This document shows, one piece after another, positions 1 to 8,920 of a stretch of DNA of 64,000 nucleotides. Position numbers and translations under genes: made by a program. The notes below the pieces were generated by a model. That model did not search any database, was not told the DNA's origin, and saw only the letters and a list, made by a program, of their open reading frames with translations. The DNA comes from Flavimaribacter sp039888615 (GTDB taxonomy: Bacteria > Pseudomonadota > Alphaproteobacteria > Rhizobiales > Rhizobiaceae), in NCBI GenBank assembly GCA_039888615.1, contig JBDQQS010000006.1. One strand, given 5' to 3'. Position 1 is the first letter of the stretch. Each line of letters begins with the position of its first letter.

Positions 1-520
1 TGTCCACGCCCCTGGTTCCGGGCCGCTTCAATTCCGGTTTGCCGAGCCCGGCGCCAATCGCCGTAGCGAGGGCGTCCTCGTCGCTCATCGAGGCGAGCCA
101 CACGCGGCCGGTCGCCGTGATATGCGGCACGACCTTGCGACCGGAATGCCCGTCGTAGCGCAGAATATGGTCGCCTCCCTGGCTTGACAGAACCCAGAGC
201 AGTTCATTGCCGACAAGCATCGACATGCGGCTGAGTTCCCGGGTCTTGTGACTGAGCGCGCCGATGACCGGCTCAAGGAAGCCGCGCAGATCCGTTGTCG
301 AGAAATACTTGGCGCCGATCAGAGAGAGTTTGAGGGTCGCCCGGTAGATGCCGCTTTCCTCGATCTGCTCCACGTAACCATTGTCCTTCAATGTCGCCAA
401 CAGCCGGTGAACAGCGCTTTTCGGCATGCCAAGCTGTTCGCTCAGATGGCTGAGCGGAATGCCGGCGGGTTGGCCGTGCAGAGATTCCAGAATTTCCAGG
501 CAACGTTCTATCTGTGACAA
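1..520 (-). CDS. IclR-family transcriptional regulator (partial, runs off left edge)
   Basis: The frame reads minus from a TTG at 520 and stays open to the left edge (173 codons), so the C-terminus is missing. No ATG fits the N-terminus. The TTG follows a purine-rich AAAGGACGGAGA stretch. Residues 1-60 form the winged helix typical of IclR proteins (SQIERCLEIL, then LGMPKSAVHRLLATL). The next part is the start of the effector-binding domain, including the ITATGRVWLASM segment that matches the usual TANGKAWLA. It lies 42 bp downstream of the TRAP DctM gene in the same direction, so it is probably co-transcribed and may control that operon. Confidence 0.85.
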   Translation of the reverse strand, partial: MSQIERCLEILESLHGQPAGIPLSHLSEQLGMPKSAVHRLLATLKDNGYVEQIEESGIYRATLKLSLIGAKYFSTTDLRGFLEPVIGALSHKTRELSRMSMLVGNELLWVLSSQGGDHILRYDGHSGRKVVPHITATGRVWLASMSDEDALATAIGAGLGKPELKRPGTRGVD

Positions 521-562
521 ACGATCTGTCTCCGTCCTTTGCAGGTGCGTCCAGAAACGGGG

Positions 563-1852
563 TTAATATCCGAACTGACGCGGCAATAACATCACGAAAT
601 CCGGCACAAGCACAAGAAGAAGGAGGCTTGCGACGAGCACAAGAATAAAGGGTACGATTTCCCTGATGATTGACCAGGCGTTGATCCTGTTGACGGCCGA
701 CACCACAAAGATAAGGACGCCATAGGGCGGCGTTACCAGGCCGATCATCGTATTAATGACGATCACCACCCCGAAATGAATCGGATCTATTCCGAGGCCG
801 AGTGCGGCCGGAACGATGACCGGGACGATGACCAGCAGAATGGTGGCGGCGGGAAGCAGCATGCCGAGCACGAGAAACACGGCGTTGACCAGCAGGAAGA
901 AGGCGGTCGGCGCCATGTCCCAGGAATCGACCCACTGGGCAAGGGCGTTGGGAAGCCGCTCGATCGCGATGACGCTGCTGAACAGAAACGCGCCGGCGAT
1001 GATCATGACGACCACGGCGGATTTTTCGGCGCTCTCGATGAGAATGTCGATGAAGCCGCGAAAACCGACGGTCCGGTAGACGAAGACTGAAATGCACATG
1101 GCGTAGAAGGCCGCCACGGCGGCGGCTTCCGTGGGCGTCATCGCGCCGGAGTAAATGCCGGCGAGGAGAATCACCGGCGTCAGCAAGGGCAGCGCAGCCG
1201 AGCGGAACAGGGACAAGACCTTGCGCGGGGGAATGCGTTCTTCCGTAGGAAAGCCGCGTCGAGCCGAAATCCAGTAGCTGGCCGCCATTAGCGCCAGCGC
1301 AATGAGAATGGCCGGTAGGACGCCGCCGAGAAAAAGACCGCCCACCGAGGCGTTTGCCGAAATCGCGTAGAAAATCATCGGAATCGACGGCGGGAAGATT
1401 GGACCGATGACGGAAGAGGCGGCCGTGATCGCCCCGGCGAAGCCATCGGGGTAACGGTTTTTCTCGCGCATCATCCTTACGAGAACGCTGCCGATGCCGG
1501 CGGCGTCGGCGGACGCGCTGCCGCTCATGCCGGAGAATATCAGGCTGGTGAGGACATTGACTTGCGCCAGCCCGCCGCGCGCGTGGCCAATCGCGCCCAT
1601 GGCGAAGGCGAGCATGCGGTCGGTAATGGTCCCGGCGTTCATCACCCGGGCGGCGAAGATGAAAAGCGGAATCGCCAGGAAAATGTAGTTTGACGAGAAA
1701 CCCTGCATGACGGCGTCCGTCGCCATCGTCAACGGCAGTCCGCGCATCCACAGATAGGCAATCGAGCTTGAGATCAACGCTATGCCTATGGGAACGCCAA
1801 TTATCGCCGAACCGATCAGCAGCGCGGCCATGATCAAGAACTCGCTGCTCAT
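563..1852 (-). CDS. TRAP transporter large permease (DctM-like)
   Basis: This 429-residue, strongly hydrophobic protein has the usual length and many membrane segments of the DctM subunit, the Na+-driven transport channel of TRAP systems. Family hallmarks include the IPLFIFAARVMNAG segment near residue 60 and a VTPPYGVLIFV loop near the C-terminus. Its ATG overlaps the DctQ stop by 4 bp, showing translational coupling, and DctP lies just upstream. The substrate cannot be read from the sequence. The neighbouring ThDP enzyme hints at a 2-oxo or hydroxy acid. Confidence 0.93.
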   Translation of the reverse strand: MSSEFLIMAALLIGSAIIGVPIGIALISSSIAYLWMRGLPLTMATDAVMQGFSSNYIFLAIPLFIFAARVMNAGTITDRMLAFAMGAIGHARGGLAQVNVLTSLIFSGMSGSASADAAGIGSVLVRMMREKNRYPDGFAGAITAASSVIGPIFPPSIPMIFYAISANASVGGLFLGGVLPAILIALALMAASYWISARRGFPTEERIPPRKVLSLFRSAALPLLTPVILLAGIYSGAMTPTEAAAVAAFYAMCISVFVYRTVGFRGFIDILIESAEKSAVVVMIIAGAFLFSSVIAIERLPNALAQWVDSWDMAPTAFFLLVNAVFLVLGMLLPAATILLVIVPVIVPAALGLGIDPIHFGVVIVINTMIGLVTPPYGVLIFVVSAVNRINAWSIIREIVPFILVLVASLLLLVLVPDFVMLLPRQFGY

Positions 1853-2322
1853 GCGCTTCGCTCCGCAATGGTCAGCGACGCGATCGCGCGAACCGCATCA
1901 AGGATGAAGCGCAGCGCCAGGACGATGAGAAACAGCGTGAAGATCCAATAGACCCATGACAGGGGAAGTTTGAGGACGCCGGTCGTGATGCGGTTCATGA
2001 CTTCGACATATTTCAGCGAACCCGGCACGGCGGCCAGCAGTAACGCGCCGGTGACCAAGCCGCCGACGCAGCGGCACAGCGCGCGACCGCGTTCGGGCAA
2101 GATTTCGTAGACGACGTCGAAGGTCACGTGCTCCCGCAGCGCCACCTGCCAGCAGATTGTCCACCACGAGCCGACGAGAAACGAATTGATTGCAACTTCA
2201 ACGGCCCAGCCGACCGGCATGTTGAAAAGATAGCGAAAGGAAGCCTGCCCCAGAACGGCCAGGAACGTGGTCAGGAAGAAGATTATCGATATTGCCTGAG
2301 CAAAACGTCGAAGAACTGTCAT
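1849..2322 (-). CDS. TRAP transporter small permease (DctQ-like)
   Basis: This 157-residue protein has four hydrophobic segments and the FRYLFNMPVGWAVEVA signature after the first helix that is usual for DctQ. It is the small membrane subunit that partners DctM at the inner membrane. Its stop overlaps the DctM start, and the binding-protein gene lies 57 bp upstream, giving the order DctP-DctQ-DctM. Confidence 0.9.
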   Translation of the reverse strand: MTVLRRFAQAISIIFFLTTFLAVLGQASFRYLFNMPVGWAVEVAINSFLVGSWWTICWQVALREHVTFDVVYEILPERGRALCRCVGGLVTGALLLAAVPGSLKYVEVMNRITTGVLKLPLSWVYWIFTLFLIVLALRFILDAVRAIASLTIAERSA

Positions 2323-2379
2323 TACCGGGATATCTAAACTGGACGGAAGCCCCGGCGGCCGGGGCCTCCCAAATAGCGA

Positions 2380-3399
2380 TCAGGGCATCAGATGGAAACA
2401 GGCGGGGTTGTCCGACGGCGCGGCGGCGATGCGTTCCGCAAGGCCTTCCTGCCAGTTCTTTGCAAAATCGGACTCCGCGTAGACTTTCGCCGCGTATGCG
2501 CGAAATGCTTCGATGTCCGGTTCCGTGAAAGTGACGCCGGCTTCCTCGAAGACTGCGCGGAGTTCGGTTTCGTCGCGCACCTTCTTGCGATCATTGTAGA
2601 TTCGCGCAACGTCGGCTGCTTCGCGCAGCAGCGCTTTCTGACGATCGTCGAGCTGGTCCCACGCCGGCTTTCCGACGACCAGGATAAGGTGGTTGACGTA
2701 GTGGTTGGTCAGCACGATCTGATCCATAACCTCGTGCAGCTTGAGGCGGTAGCTTGAGGGTATCGGCAGGCTGTGCGCATCGACGGCGCCGGTCTGCAGT
2801 CCGAGGAAGAGCTCGCCGAGCGCCATCGGCGTCGGATTGGCGCCGAGCGACCGGCCCTGCATCTGCCAGGCTTCAGAAGCCGGCTCCCTCTGCTTGACGC
2901 CGGAAAGGTCTTCCGGCGTGTTGACGTCCGCCGCCTCGCGCAGGCCGACATGGCGCATACCGAAAAGCGTAGCCCCGAGCGGAACCAGGCCTACTTTCTC
3001 TTCCAGCGCCTGACCGAATTCAGCCCCGATCTCTCCGTTCAGCACTGAGCACATCTGCAGCGGGTCGCGGACGGAATAGGCCGCGGTAAGCGGGCCGTAT
3101 TCGGGAAGCTGCGATCCGACGTCGAAGGCATTGACATAGGCAAGCTGAATAGCGCCCGTCTGCAGGGACGGCAAAACGCCGGACTGCTTGACCAGCGTGC
3201 CGGCGGGATAGACTTCGATTTCGAATTCGCCGGGCGCCGTGCGCTCGAGATACTCGCCCATCAGCTCGATCGCCAGGACTTGAGAATCGTCGGCCGGCGC
3301 CGGACCCGCCCATTTGAGAACGACGGGCTCCGCCGCAGCTGCGCCGACAGCCATCGAAACGGCCAGTGTAACGCCAATCATGTGAGACAGTTTTAGCAA
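2380..3399 (-). CDS. TRAP transporter substrate-binding protein (DctP-like)
   Basis: This is the periplasmic binding protein of the first TRAP system. I place the start at TTG 3399 (339 residues) because GGGAGG lies 5 nt before it. An upstream in-frame ATG at 3465 would add a 22-residue non-signal extension. The N-terminus is then a typical signal peptide (MIGVTLAVSMAVGAAAA), and mature residues follow with VVLKWAGPAP. The NPTPMALGELFLGLQTGAVD segment is the usual substrate-pocket motif of the family. The ligand is unknown. Confidence 0.9.
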   Translation of the reverse strand: MLKLSHMIGVTLAVSMAVGAAAAEPVVLKWAGPAPADDSQVLAIELMGEYLERTAPGEFEIEVYPAGTLVKQSGVLPSLQTGAIQLAYVNAFDVGSQLPEYGPLTAAYSVRDPLQMCSVLNGEIGAEFGQALEEKVGLVPLGATLFGMRHVGLREAADVNTPEDLSGVKQREPASEAWQMQGRSLGANPTPMALGELFLGLQTGAVDAHSLPIPSSYRLKLHEVMDQIVLTNHYVNHLILVVGKPAWDQLDDRQKALLREAADVARIYNDRKKVRDETELRAVFEEAGVTFTEPDIEAFRAYAAKVYAESDFAKNWQEGLAERIAAAPSDNPACFHLMP

Positions 3400-3428
3400 C
3401 GGTTCCTCCCGAACAGTTATTTCAAATG

Positions 3429-3440
3429 GAACACACGTTC
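3429..3440. promoter_or_regulatory. inverted repeat GAAC-N4-GTTC upstream of the DctP gene
   Basis: GAACACACGTTC is a short inverted repeat 30 bp upstream of the proposed DctP start and downstream of the IclR gene stop. IclR-family operators are often short A/T-flanked inverted repeats, so this could be the site through which the adjacent IclR protein controls the transporter. The arms are only 4 bp, so chance is possible. Confidence 0.3.
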
Positions 3441-3553
3441 TAACTTTTGAATGTGTTGTTGTCAATTAGAGCATGCAGCGACGGTCGGCCATTGCAGGCG
3501 CAGCCGCGTGACAGGCTTGTCAGCGAGAAACGACAGGGTGATCCGGTCCAGAA

Positions 3554-4372
3554 TTATCGCGCCACGGAGGCGCCGATCCACTGATAGTCTTTCTGCCGGC
3601 TGCGGATCGACCAGATCTCCGATATTTCGATCGCCGCGCGGCGCAGGGTGTCTGCAAGTTCCTCGTACCGATCCGGCGTGATCCGCATGGACGGTCCGGC
3701 GACGCTCAAGGTGCCGGCTATCGGAGCTCCTTCCTGCGGGCTGCGATAGAAGGGAACCGCTACGGCCGACGCGCCGGCCTCCGCCTCTTCATTCGAGATG
3801 GCGAAGCCGCGCGCGCGTGTTTCCGACAGGCGTTCGAGCAGTTCTTCTGTGCTGGTTGCGCTGTTCGGTCCGAGGGGGCGATGCGTCTCGAAACCGCGCG
3901 CCGACACAATCCGCACGGCGTCCTCGTCCGACAGCGTGGCGAGCCATGCCTTGCCGTTGGCCGTGGCGTGCAGGACGATTTCCTGACCCATATCGGGATC
4001 GTAGCGAAGGCCTGATACGGCGCCTTGCGCGCGCGCCACCCAGACCAGGTCCTCGCCTTCGACAATCGCAACGCGGAAATATTCGCGCGTTTCGTGGGCG
4101 AGTTTGTCGAGCAGGGTCTGCACGACATCCGGCACGGCGCGGGCGTCGAGGTTGCGGAAAGCCAGTGTGCTCATTCGCAGCGACAGCGAATAGCGCTGCG
4201 TATCCGAGGGCTGCGTAACCCATCCCCGGTCCGCCAGCGTCGTCAGCGTCCGGTGAACAGTGCTCGCCGGCATGTCGAGCCGCGCCGCCAGATCGGTCAG
4301 TTCCACGGGTTCCCTTTGGCCGGCAAGCGCCTCGAGGATCGTGAGGCACCGGTCGATTGCTGCTATGCTCAA
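3554..4372 (-). CDS. IclR-family transcriptional regulator
   Basis: This full-length IclR protein has 272 residues. The N-terminal winged helix (AIDRCLTILEAL, then LDMPASTVHRTLTTLADRGWV) covers about residues 1-65. The effector domain follows, with HATANGKAWLATLSDEDA. It lies between the ThDP enzyme (44 bp upstream) and the TRAP genes (154 bp downstream) in the same direction. It probably senses the pathway substrate and controls the transport and enzyme genes. The C-terminal 15 or so residues look extended compared with the family. Confidence 0.9.
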   Translation of the reverse strand: MSIAAIDRCLTILEALAGQREPVELTDLAARLDMPASTVHRTLTTLADRGWVTQPSDTQRYSLSLRMSTLAFRNLDARAVPDVVQTLLDKLAHETREYFRVAIVEGEDLVWVARAQGAVSGLRYDPDMGQEIVLHATANGKAWLATLSDEDAVRIVSARGFETHRPLGPNSATSTEELLERLSETRARGFAISNEEAEAGASAVAVPFYRSPQEGAPIAGTLSVAGPSMRITPDRYEELADTLRRAAIEISEIWSIRSRQKDYQWIGASVAR

Positions 4373-4415
4373 TGTCTCATTCTCCGCCTGTCCCGCCCTG
4401 AAGCGTCTTCTTGCT

Positions 4416-6116
4416 TTACCGACCCTGGCGTTCCAACGCCATCTTTCGCAGGGAACTGATGGTCATGCGCGGTGAAATTCCCTCGGGATCGATGCGGCAT
4501 TCGACAAGGGCTGCGCCATCGGCGGCCATGGCGCGATCGAGAACGGCGTCGATATCTTCGCTGCGCGACAGAACCTCGGAATGAAATCCATAGGCCGCCG
4601 CGAGAGCGGTGAAGTCCGGATTGACCAGGTCGGTGCCATAGACATGACCGGGATATTCCCGCTCCTGATGCATCCGGATCGTCCCGTAAATTGAATTGTT
4701 GACCACAATGATGAGGGGATCGAGACCATACTGCATCATGACGCCGAGTTCCTGGCCGTTCATCTGGAAACATCCGTCTCCAGCGAAGCTCACGACCTTG
4801 CGCTCCGGCTCTGCAATTTTGGCGGCGGCGGCCGCCGGAATTCCGTATCCCATCGCGCCGCTTGTGGGCGCAAGCTGCGAGCGATAACGCCGGAACTGCA
4901 TGAATTTGTGAATCCACGTGGCGTAGTTGCCGGCGCCGTTGGTGATGATCGCATCGTCCGGAAGGCGTTTTCGCAGTGCGTCCACGACCAGCCCCATGTC
5001 CAGCGGACCGGGCTGTTTCGGTGGCGTGAGAAGCGTTTCATAGCGCTCCCGCGCGCTGCGGATCCAGTCGAGACGGTCTTGTGGCGGCGTAGCTTTGCGA
5101 CCTGAAAGGCATTGCACGAATGCCGACGTGTTCGCCACCACGGGAATATCCGCGTAGTAGACCCGACCGAGTTCATTTGCGTCAGGATGAACATGAATTA
5201 GAAACTGTTTCGCGCGCGGCGGTTCCGGCGTGGTGTAGCCCTGCGTGGTCATATCGCCGAGCCGGGCGCCGATCACCAGCAACAGATCGGCCTCGCGCAC
5301 CCGCGCTGCCACATCCGCGTTGGCGGAGATGCCGAAGTCGCCGATATAGCAGGGATGGGCGTTGTCGAAATAGTCCTGACAACGCAGCGAGGTCACGACG
5401 GGCAAGCCTTGGTCTTCGGCGAAATTCTCGAAAGACTGCTTGGCTTCCCTCGTCCAGCCGGGTCCGCCCAGGATGCAAAGCGGGCGCTTTGCTTTTTCCA
5501 GCGCGGCGCAAATCCGATCGAGTTCCTCTTCGCGCGGCGCGGGCTTTGCGACAATCGCCGCCGGCAGATCTTCGGTAACCGCATGCCCTGACAAAACATC
5601 TTCCGGCAGAACCAGTACGACCGGGCCGGGACGCCCGGCCTGCGCCACATGGAAGGCGTGGCTCAGATGCTCCGGCAGCCGCTCCGGGCTGTCGACCTCG
5701 CAGATCCACTTTGCGAAGGGCTCGAACATGTATTTGTATTCGACCTCCTGAAAGGCCTCGCGCTCCTTGTGGTCGCGCGGGATCTGCCCGATTATCACCA
5801 CCATCGGCGTGGAATCCTGCCAGGCGGTGTGAACGCCGATGCTGGCGTTGCAGGCGCCCGGTCCTCGTGTGACGAGACACAGGCCGGGCTTGCCCGTCAT
5901 CTTCGCGTAGGCGTCGGCCATGAAAGCGGCGCCGCCTTCCTGCCGGCAGTTGATGAAGCGGATCCGGTCGGAGCGATCGTGAATGGCGTCGAGGACGGCA
6001 AGGAAGCTCTCGCCGGGAACGCCGAAAATTGTCGTGGCGTTCTGGGCCAGCAATCCGTCGACCAGTATTTCGCCGCCGGTGCGGGTGGCGCTTTGACCGG
6101 TATTCGTGCGATCCAT
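4416..6116 (-). CDS. thiamine-diphosphate-dependent enzyme, acetolactate-synthase-like
   Basis: This 566-residue member of the acetolactate synthase/pyruvate oxidase/benzoylformate decarboxylase superfamily starts at ATG 6116, which has AAGAGGACC before it. The N-terminal Pyr domain has GVPGES and the catalytic Glu in NCRQEGGA. The central domain (about 195-330) resembles the FAD/nucleotide fold. The C-terminal PP domain has the ThDP motif GDGCFQMNGQEL ending at NNSIYG. Sequence alone does not separate carboligase, decarboxylase and lyase. It is unlikely to be the biosynthetic IlvB because there is no small subunit and it sits in a catabolic TRAP/IclR operon. Confidence 0.88.
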   Translation of the reverse strand: MDRTNTGQSATRTGGEILVDGLLAQNATTIFGVPGESFLAVLDAIHDRSDRIRFINCRQEGGAAFMADAYAKMTGKPGLCLVTRGPGACNASIGVHTAWQDSTPMVVIIGQIPRDHKEREAFQEVEYKYMFEPFAKWICEVDSPERLPEHLSHAFHVAQAGRPGPVVLVLPEDVLSGHAVTEDLPAAIVAKPAPREEELDRICAALEKAKRPLCILGGPGWTREAKQSFENFAEDQGLPVVTSLRCQDYFDNAHPCYIGDFGISANADVAARVREADLLLVIGARLGDMTTQGYTTPEPPRAKQFLIHVHPDANELGRVYYADIPVVANTSAFVQCLSGRKATPPQDRLDWIRSARERYETLLTPPKQPGPLDMGLVVDALRKRLPDDAIITNGAGNYATWIHKFMQFRRYRSQLAPTSGAMGYGIPAAAAAKIAEPERKVVSFAGDGCFQMNGQELGVMMQYGLDPLIIVVNNSIYGTIRMHQEREYPGHVYGTDLVNPDFTALAAAYGFHSEVLSRSEDIDAVLDRAMAADGAALVECRIDPEGISPRMTISSLRKMALERQGR

Positions 6117-6307
6117 CAATCGGGTCCTCTTGCTGATCCCTGCGCCGCCCTGTCGTTCGGGCAGCGGGGACAAATTCGGTATGGCGATGATTGGCCGTCT
6201 CTGCGACGGTCATCAGGCGCATGATTCTTGAAGCAGTGTTCCGGGGCAGGCGTCAAGTTCGCATGCCGGGCAGGGGACATAGGTCGGCGTTGTTGTAGAA
6301 ACATGTT

Positions 6308-6325
6308 GAACTGCGATCGCAGTTC
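6308..6325. promoter_or_regulatory. 18-bp perfect palindrome between divergent genes
   Basis: GAACTGCGATCGCAGTTC is a perfect palindrome lying 191 bp from the ThDP enzyme start and 71 bp from the start of the plus-strand dehydrogenase. Its position in a divergent intergenic region (6117-6395) makes it a good operator candidate, perhaps for the IclR regulator at 3554-4372. No other copy was noticed. The rest of this 279-bp gap shows no gene. Confidence 0.5.
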
Positions 6326-6395
6326 GCAAGAGACCGGGATGCGAAGGATGCCGAACTCGTTCTATCGATTCCGATTTGACGTAAGGAAGTAAAAA

Positions 6396-7345
6396 ATGAC
6401 CGACCATCAACTCATTGAAACGCCAGGCGCGCATCCGGTCGGCATTGTCGGCGCGGGGCTATCGGACTTGGATGGACCGCGTTGTTTGTCCACCGCGGGC
6501 ACCTTGTGCATGCCCATGATCCCGATCCGGATGTGCTCGCCGGACTGCCTCAGGCAATGGAGACGGCGATCGCCGAAATCGAAGCGGTGGATGGTCCCCG
6601 TCGCGCCGGCGGCCGGCTGCAGTGTTTTACGGACCTTTGCGAAGCGGTGAACGGATGCGCCTATGTTCAGGAGAATGCGCCGGAGAGGGTACCGCTCAAA
6701 TCACGCGTGCTGGCTGAAATCGCCGAATCCGCGACACCGGACGCAGTCATAGGCTCGAGCACCACGTCCTTTACCGCCCGGGAACTTGGCGAGGGACAGG
6801 CGAGGCCAGAAAAAATCATTGTCGCCCATCCCTACAATCCGCCGCATCTCATTCCGCTGATCGAGATCGGCGGGGCCGGTGAAGACTATAAACCTGCGAT
6901 CGACTTCGCCTGGCGGTTTTTCCGGTCGCTTGGCAAGGAACCCGTGCATATCCGCCTTCCCGTGCGGGGTCACATCGCAAACCGGCTATCCGCGGCGCTT
7001 TTCAGGGAAGCGGTTCATATCGTCAGCGAGGGTGTCGCCAGCGTCGAGGATGTCGACCGCGCCATTGTTCATGGACCGGGCTTGCGATGGGCGACGGCCG
7101 GGCCGTTTCTGAACTACCATCTCGGCGCCGGCCGTGGCGGGCTCGCAGCCTATCTCGACCATCTCGGACCGGCTCAGGAGGCGCGATGGGCAGACCTGGG
7201 CGATCCGAAGCTTGACGAGGAAACGAAGAAGTTGCTCGTTAGCAGAATGAACGAGACGAGCGGCAATGCTGATATTGAGCAACTTTCCAGTGAGCGCGCG
7301 GAGCGACTGGCCGCAATCCGACTGGCGCTTGCCGGAAAGAGTTGA
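6396..7345 (+). pseudogene. 3-hydroxyacyl-CoA dehydrogenase family protein, frameshifted near the N-terminus
   Basis: The ATG at 6396 follows GTAAGGAAG and gives MTDHQLIETPGAHPVGIVGAGL, the start of a Rossmann GxGxxG motif. The frame then fails. Adding one base at the G-run 6455-6458 restores GAIGLGWTALFVHRGHLV and joins the downstream open frame (6482 onward), which runs normally to 7345. The rejoined protein would have about 316 residues, the size of the lambda-crystallin/carnitine-dehydrogenase branch, and it has the family motif HPYNPPHLIPLIEI. It is either a young pseudogene or a homopolymer sequencing error. The substrate is unknown. Confidence 0.8.
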
Positions 7346-7375
7346 CGTCTCAGCGGCATAACCGGGGAAATCCGA

Positions 7376-8920
7376 CTATCGGCGTTCGCCTTTTTGGGTG
7401 CTCGTCAGACGCTCGAGAATGTCTGCGACTATTGCATCCAGATCGCCGGCCGCATCGATCCTGATCCAGTCGGAATAATCGACGTCGCGTTCAAGCTGAT
7501 GCGCCAGAACCTCGGGCGATGCGTCGGAAGGGCCGCCGAGGCGCGCCTCGACGCGGCGGCGCAGGATCGCCGCATCCGCGTCCAGCCAGAACCCCGCGAA
7601 TGATTCGCCGCAATCGCTGGCCGCTGCCTCCATGCGCGCGCGATCCGCAGGCCGTTCGAAAACGCCGTCGCTCACAACGGCGCCGCCCTTGCCGAGGACA
7701 ACGCCGGCGCGCCTGGCCATCTCCTGGTAAACCGCCTCGGAAATTTCTCTGCAATAGGCCTCACCCGGAAGGCGTGTTTCCGCTGATACGCCGTGCAGCG
7801 CCTTTCGGATACGGTCGCTTTCGATGATGCGGGCGCCTGGCGGCGCGCCTACCCGGGAGGCGAGCTTCTCCGCAACGGTCGTCTTTCCAGAACCGCTCAG
7901 GCCGGCAATGGTGACGAGCCGAGGCGGGTGATCTTCAAGCAGTTGCTCCGCCAGTTCGAAATAGGACTTCGCCTCATCGGCGCGCGGGTCGTCTGCGCCC
8001 TTGTCCGCGATGGCCGTCGCGGTGACATGAGCGCGAACCGCCGCGCGAACGGCCATGAAGAAGGGCAGCGGAGTAAATCCTGTCTCGTCTTCCGCCTCGT
8101 CGACATATCGATTGGCCGCAAGGTTGGCCAGTTCGCCGAAGCCGCGATGCCAGAGATCCATCAGCAGGAAGGCAAGATCATAGATCACATCGACCGTCGC
8201 GATGTCTTCATTGAATTCGATGCAGTCGAAAAGCCGTGGCTCGCCGTCGAGCAGGCAGATGTTTCTCAAGTGAAGATCGCCATGGCAGTGGCGGACCATT
8301 CCGGCCTCTCCCCGACTGTCGAGCAGAGCGGCGTGCTTTTCCAGCGCAGCGCGGAATTTCCGGTTCAGGGTAGCGACATCGGACGGGTCAAAAAGCTGTC
8401 CCCTCCCAAAACCCGCCTCGTTGATGTCGAGAACGCCCGCCATCATCGCGCTTCCCGTGCGCTTGGCGTCGATAGCAGCCTCCCCGTGGAAGGCGGCGAT
8501 CATGTGCGCCGTCTTGCTGATCAGTTCCGGGGTGAGTTCGCCGCGCAACGCCATTCGGTCGAGGAGCAGGTCCTGGTCGAACCGCTTCATCTCGACGACT
8601 CCGTCCACGAGTTTGCCTGTGCCGTCCAGCGTCGGCCTGCCGTCCTCATTCGCGGTAATCCGGTGCGCAGCAATATAAAGCTCGGGCGCGGTTCTGGAGT
8701 TGAGTTCGATTTCCTTTTTGCAGGCGTCGAACCGAAGCTCCGGCGTGGAGAAATCGACATAGGGCAAATCGACTTCCCGCTTTACCTTCCAGGCCCGGTC
8801 GCCCGCCAAAAATATGCGGGAGATATGTGTCTCGATGACCTCGATTTCTTCCTTGTGGACACCGTGGAAATCCGGGTCGCCGAGCAAAATTGACGCTGCG
8901 CTCTTGTTCTCGGCGTTCAT
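7376..8920 (-). CDS. APH-like phosphotransferase fused to P-loop kinase
   Basis: The 514-residue protein has two domains. Residues 1 to about 320 form an aminoglycoside-phosphotransferase-like fold, with HGDLHLRNICLLDGEP as the Brenner/catalytic motif. Residues from about 335 form an AAA/gluconate-kinase-like P-loop domain with Walker A GLSGSGKTT. This bifunctional arrangement is common in proteobacteria and has no firm function. Its start overlaps the IclR stop by 4 bp, so it is the last gene of the thioesterase-IclR-kinase operon. A role in the aromatic pathway is not evident. Confidence 0.85.
   Translation of the reverse strand: MNAENKSAASILLGDPDFHGVHKEEIEVIETHISRIFLAGDRAWKVKREVDLPYVDFSTPELRFDACKKEIELNSRTAPELYIAAHRITANEDGRPTLDGTGKLVDGVVEMKRFDQDLLLDRMALRGELTPELISKTAHMIAAFHGEAAIDAKRTGSAMMAGVLDINEAGFGRGQLFDPSDVATLNRKFRAALEKHAALLDSRGEAGMVRHCHGDLHLRNICLLDGEPRLFDCIEFNEDIATVDVIYDLAFLLMDLWHRGFGELANLAANRYVDEAEDETGFTPLPFFMAVRAAVRAHVTATAIADKGADDPRADEAKSYFELAEQLLEDHPPRLVTIAGLSGSGKTTVAEKLASRVGAPPGARIIESDRIRKALHGVSAETRLPGEAYCREISEAVYQEMARRAGVVLGKGGAVVSDGVFERPADRARMEAAASDCGESFAGFWLDADAAILRRRVEARLGGPSDASPEVLAHQLERDVDYSDWIRIDAAGDLDAIVADILERLTSTQKGERR

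Noticed and set aside
4369..4917. Minus-strand frame overlapping the ThDP enzyme
   Set aside because: Another frame of a gene with clear ThDP motifs, and its product is low-complexity Arg-rich sequence.
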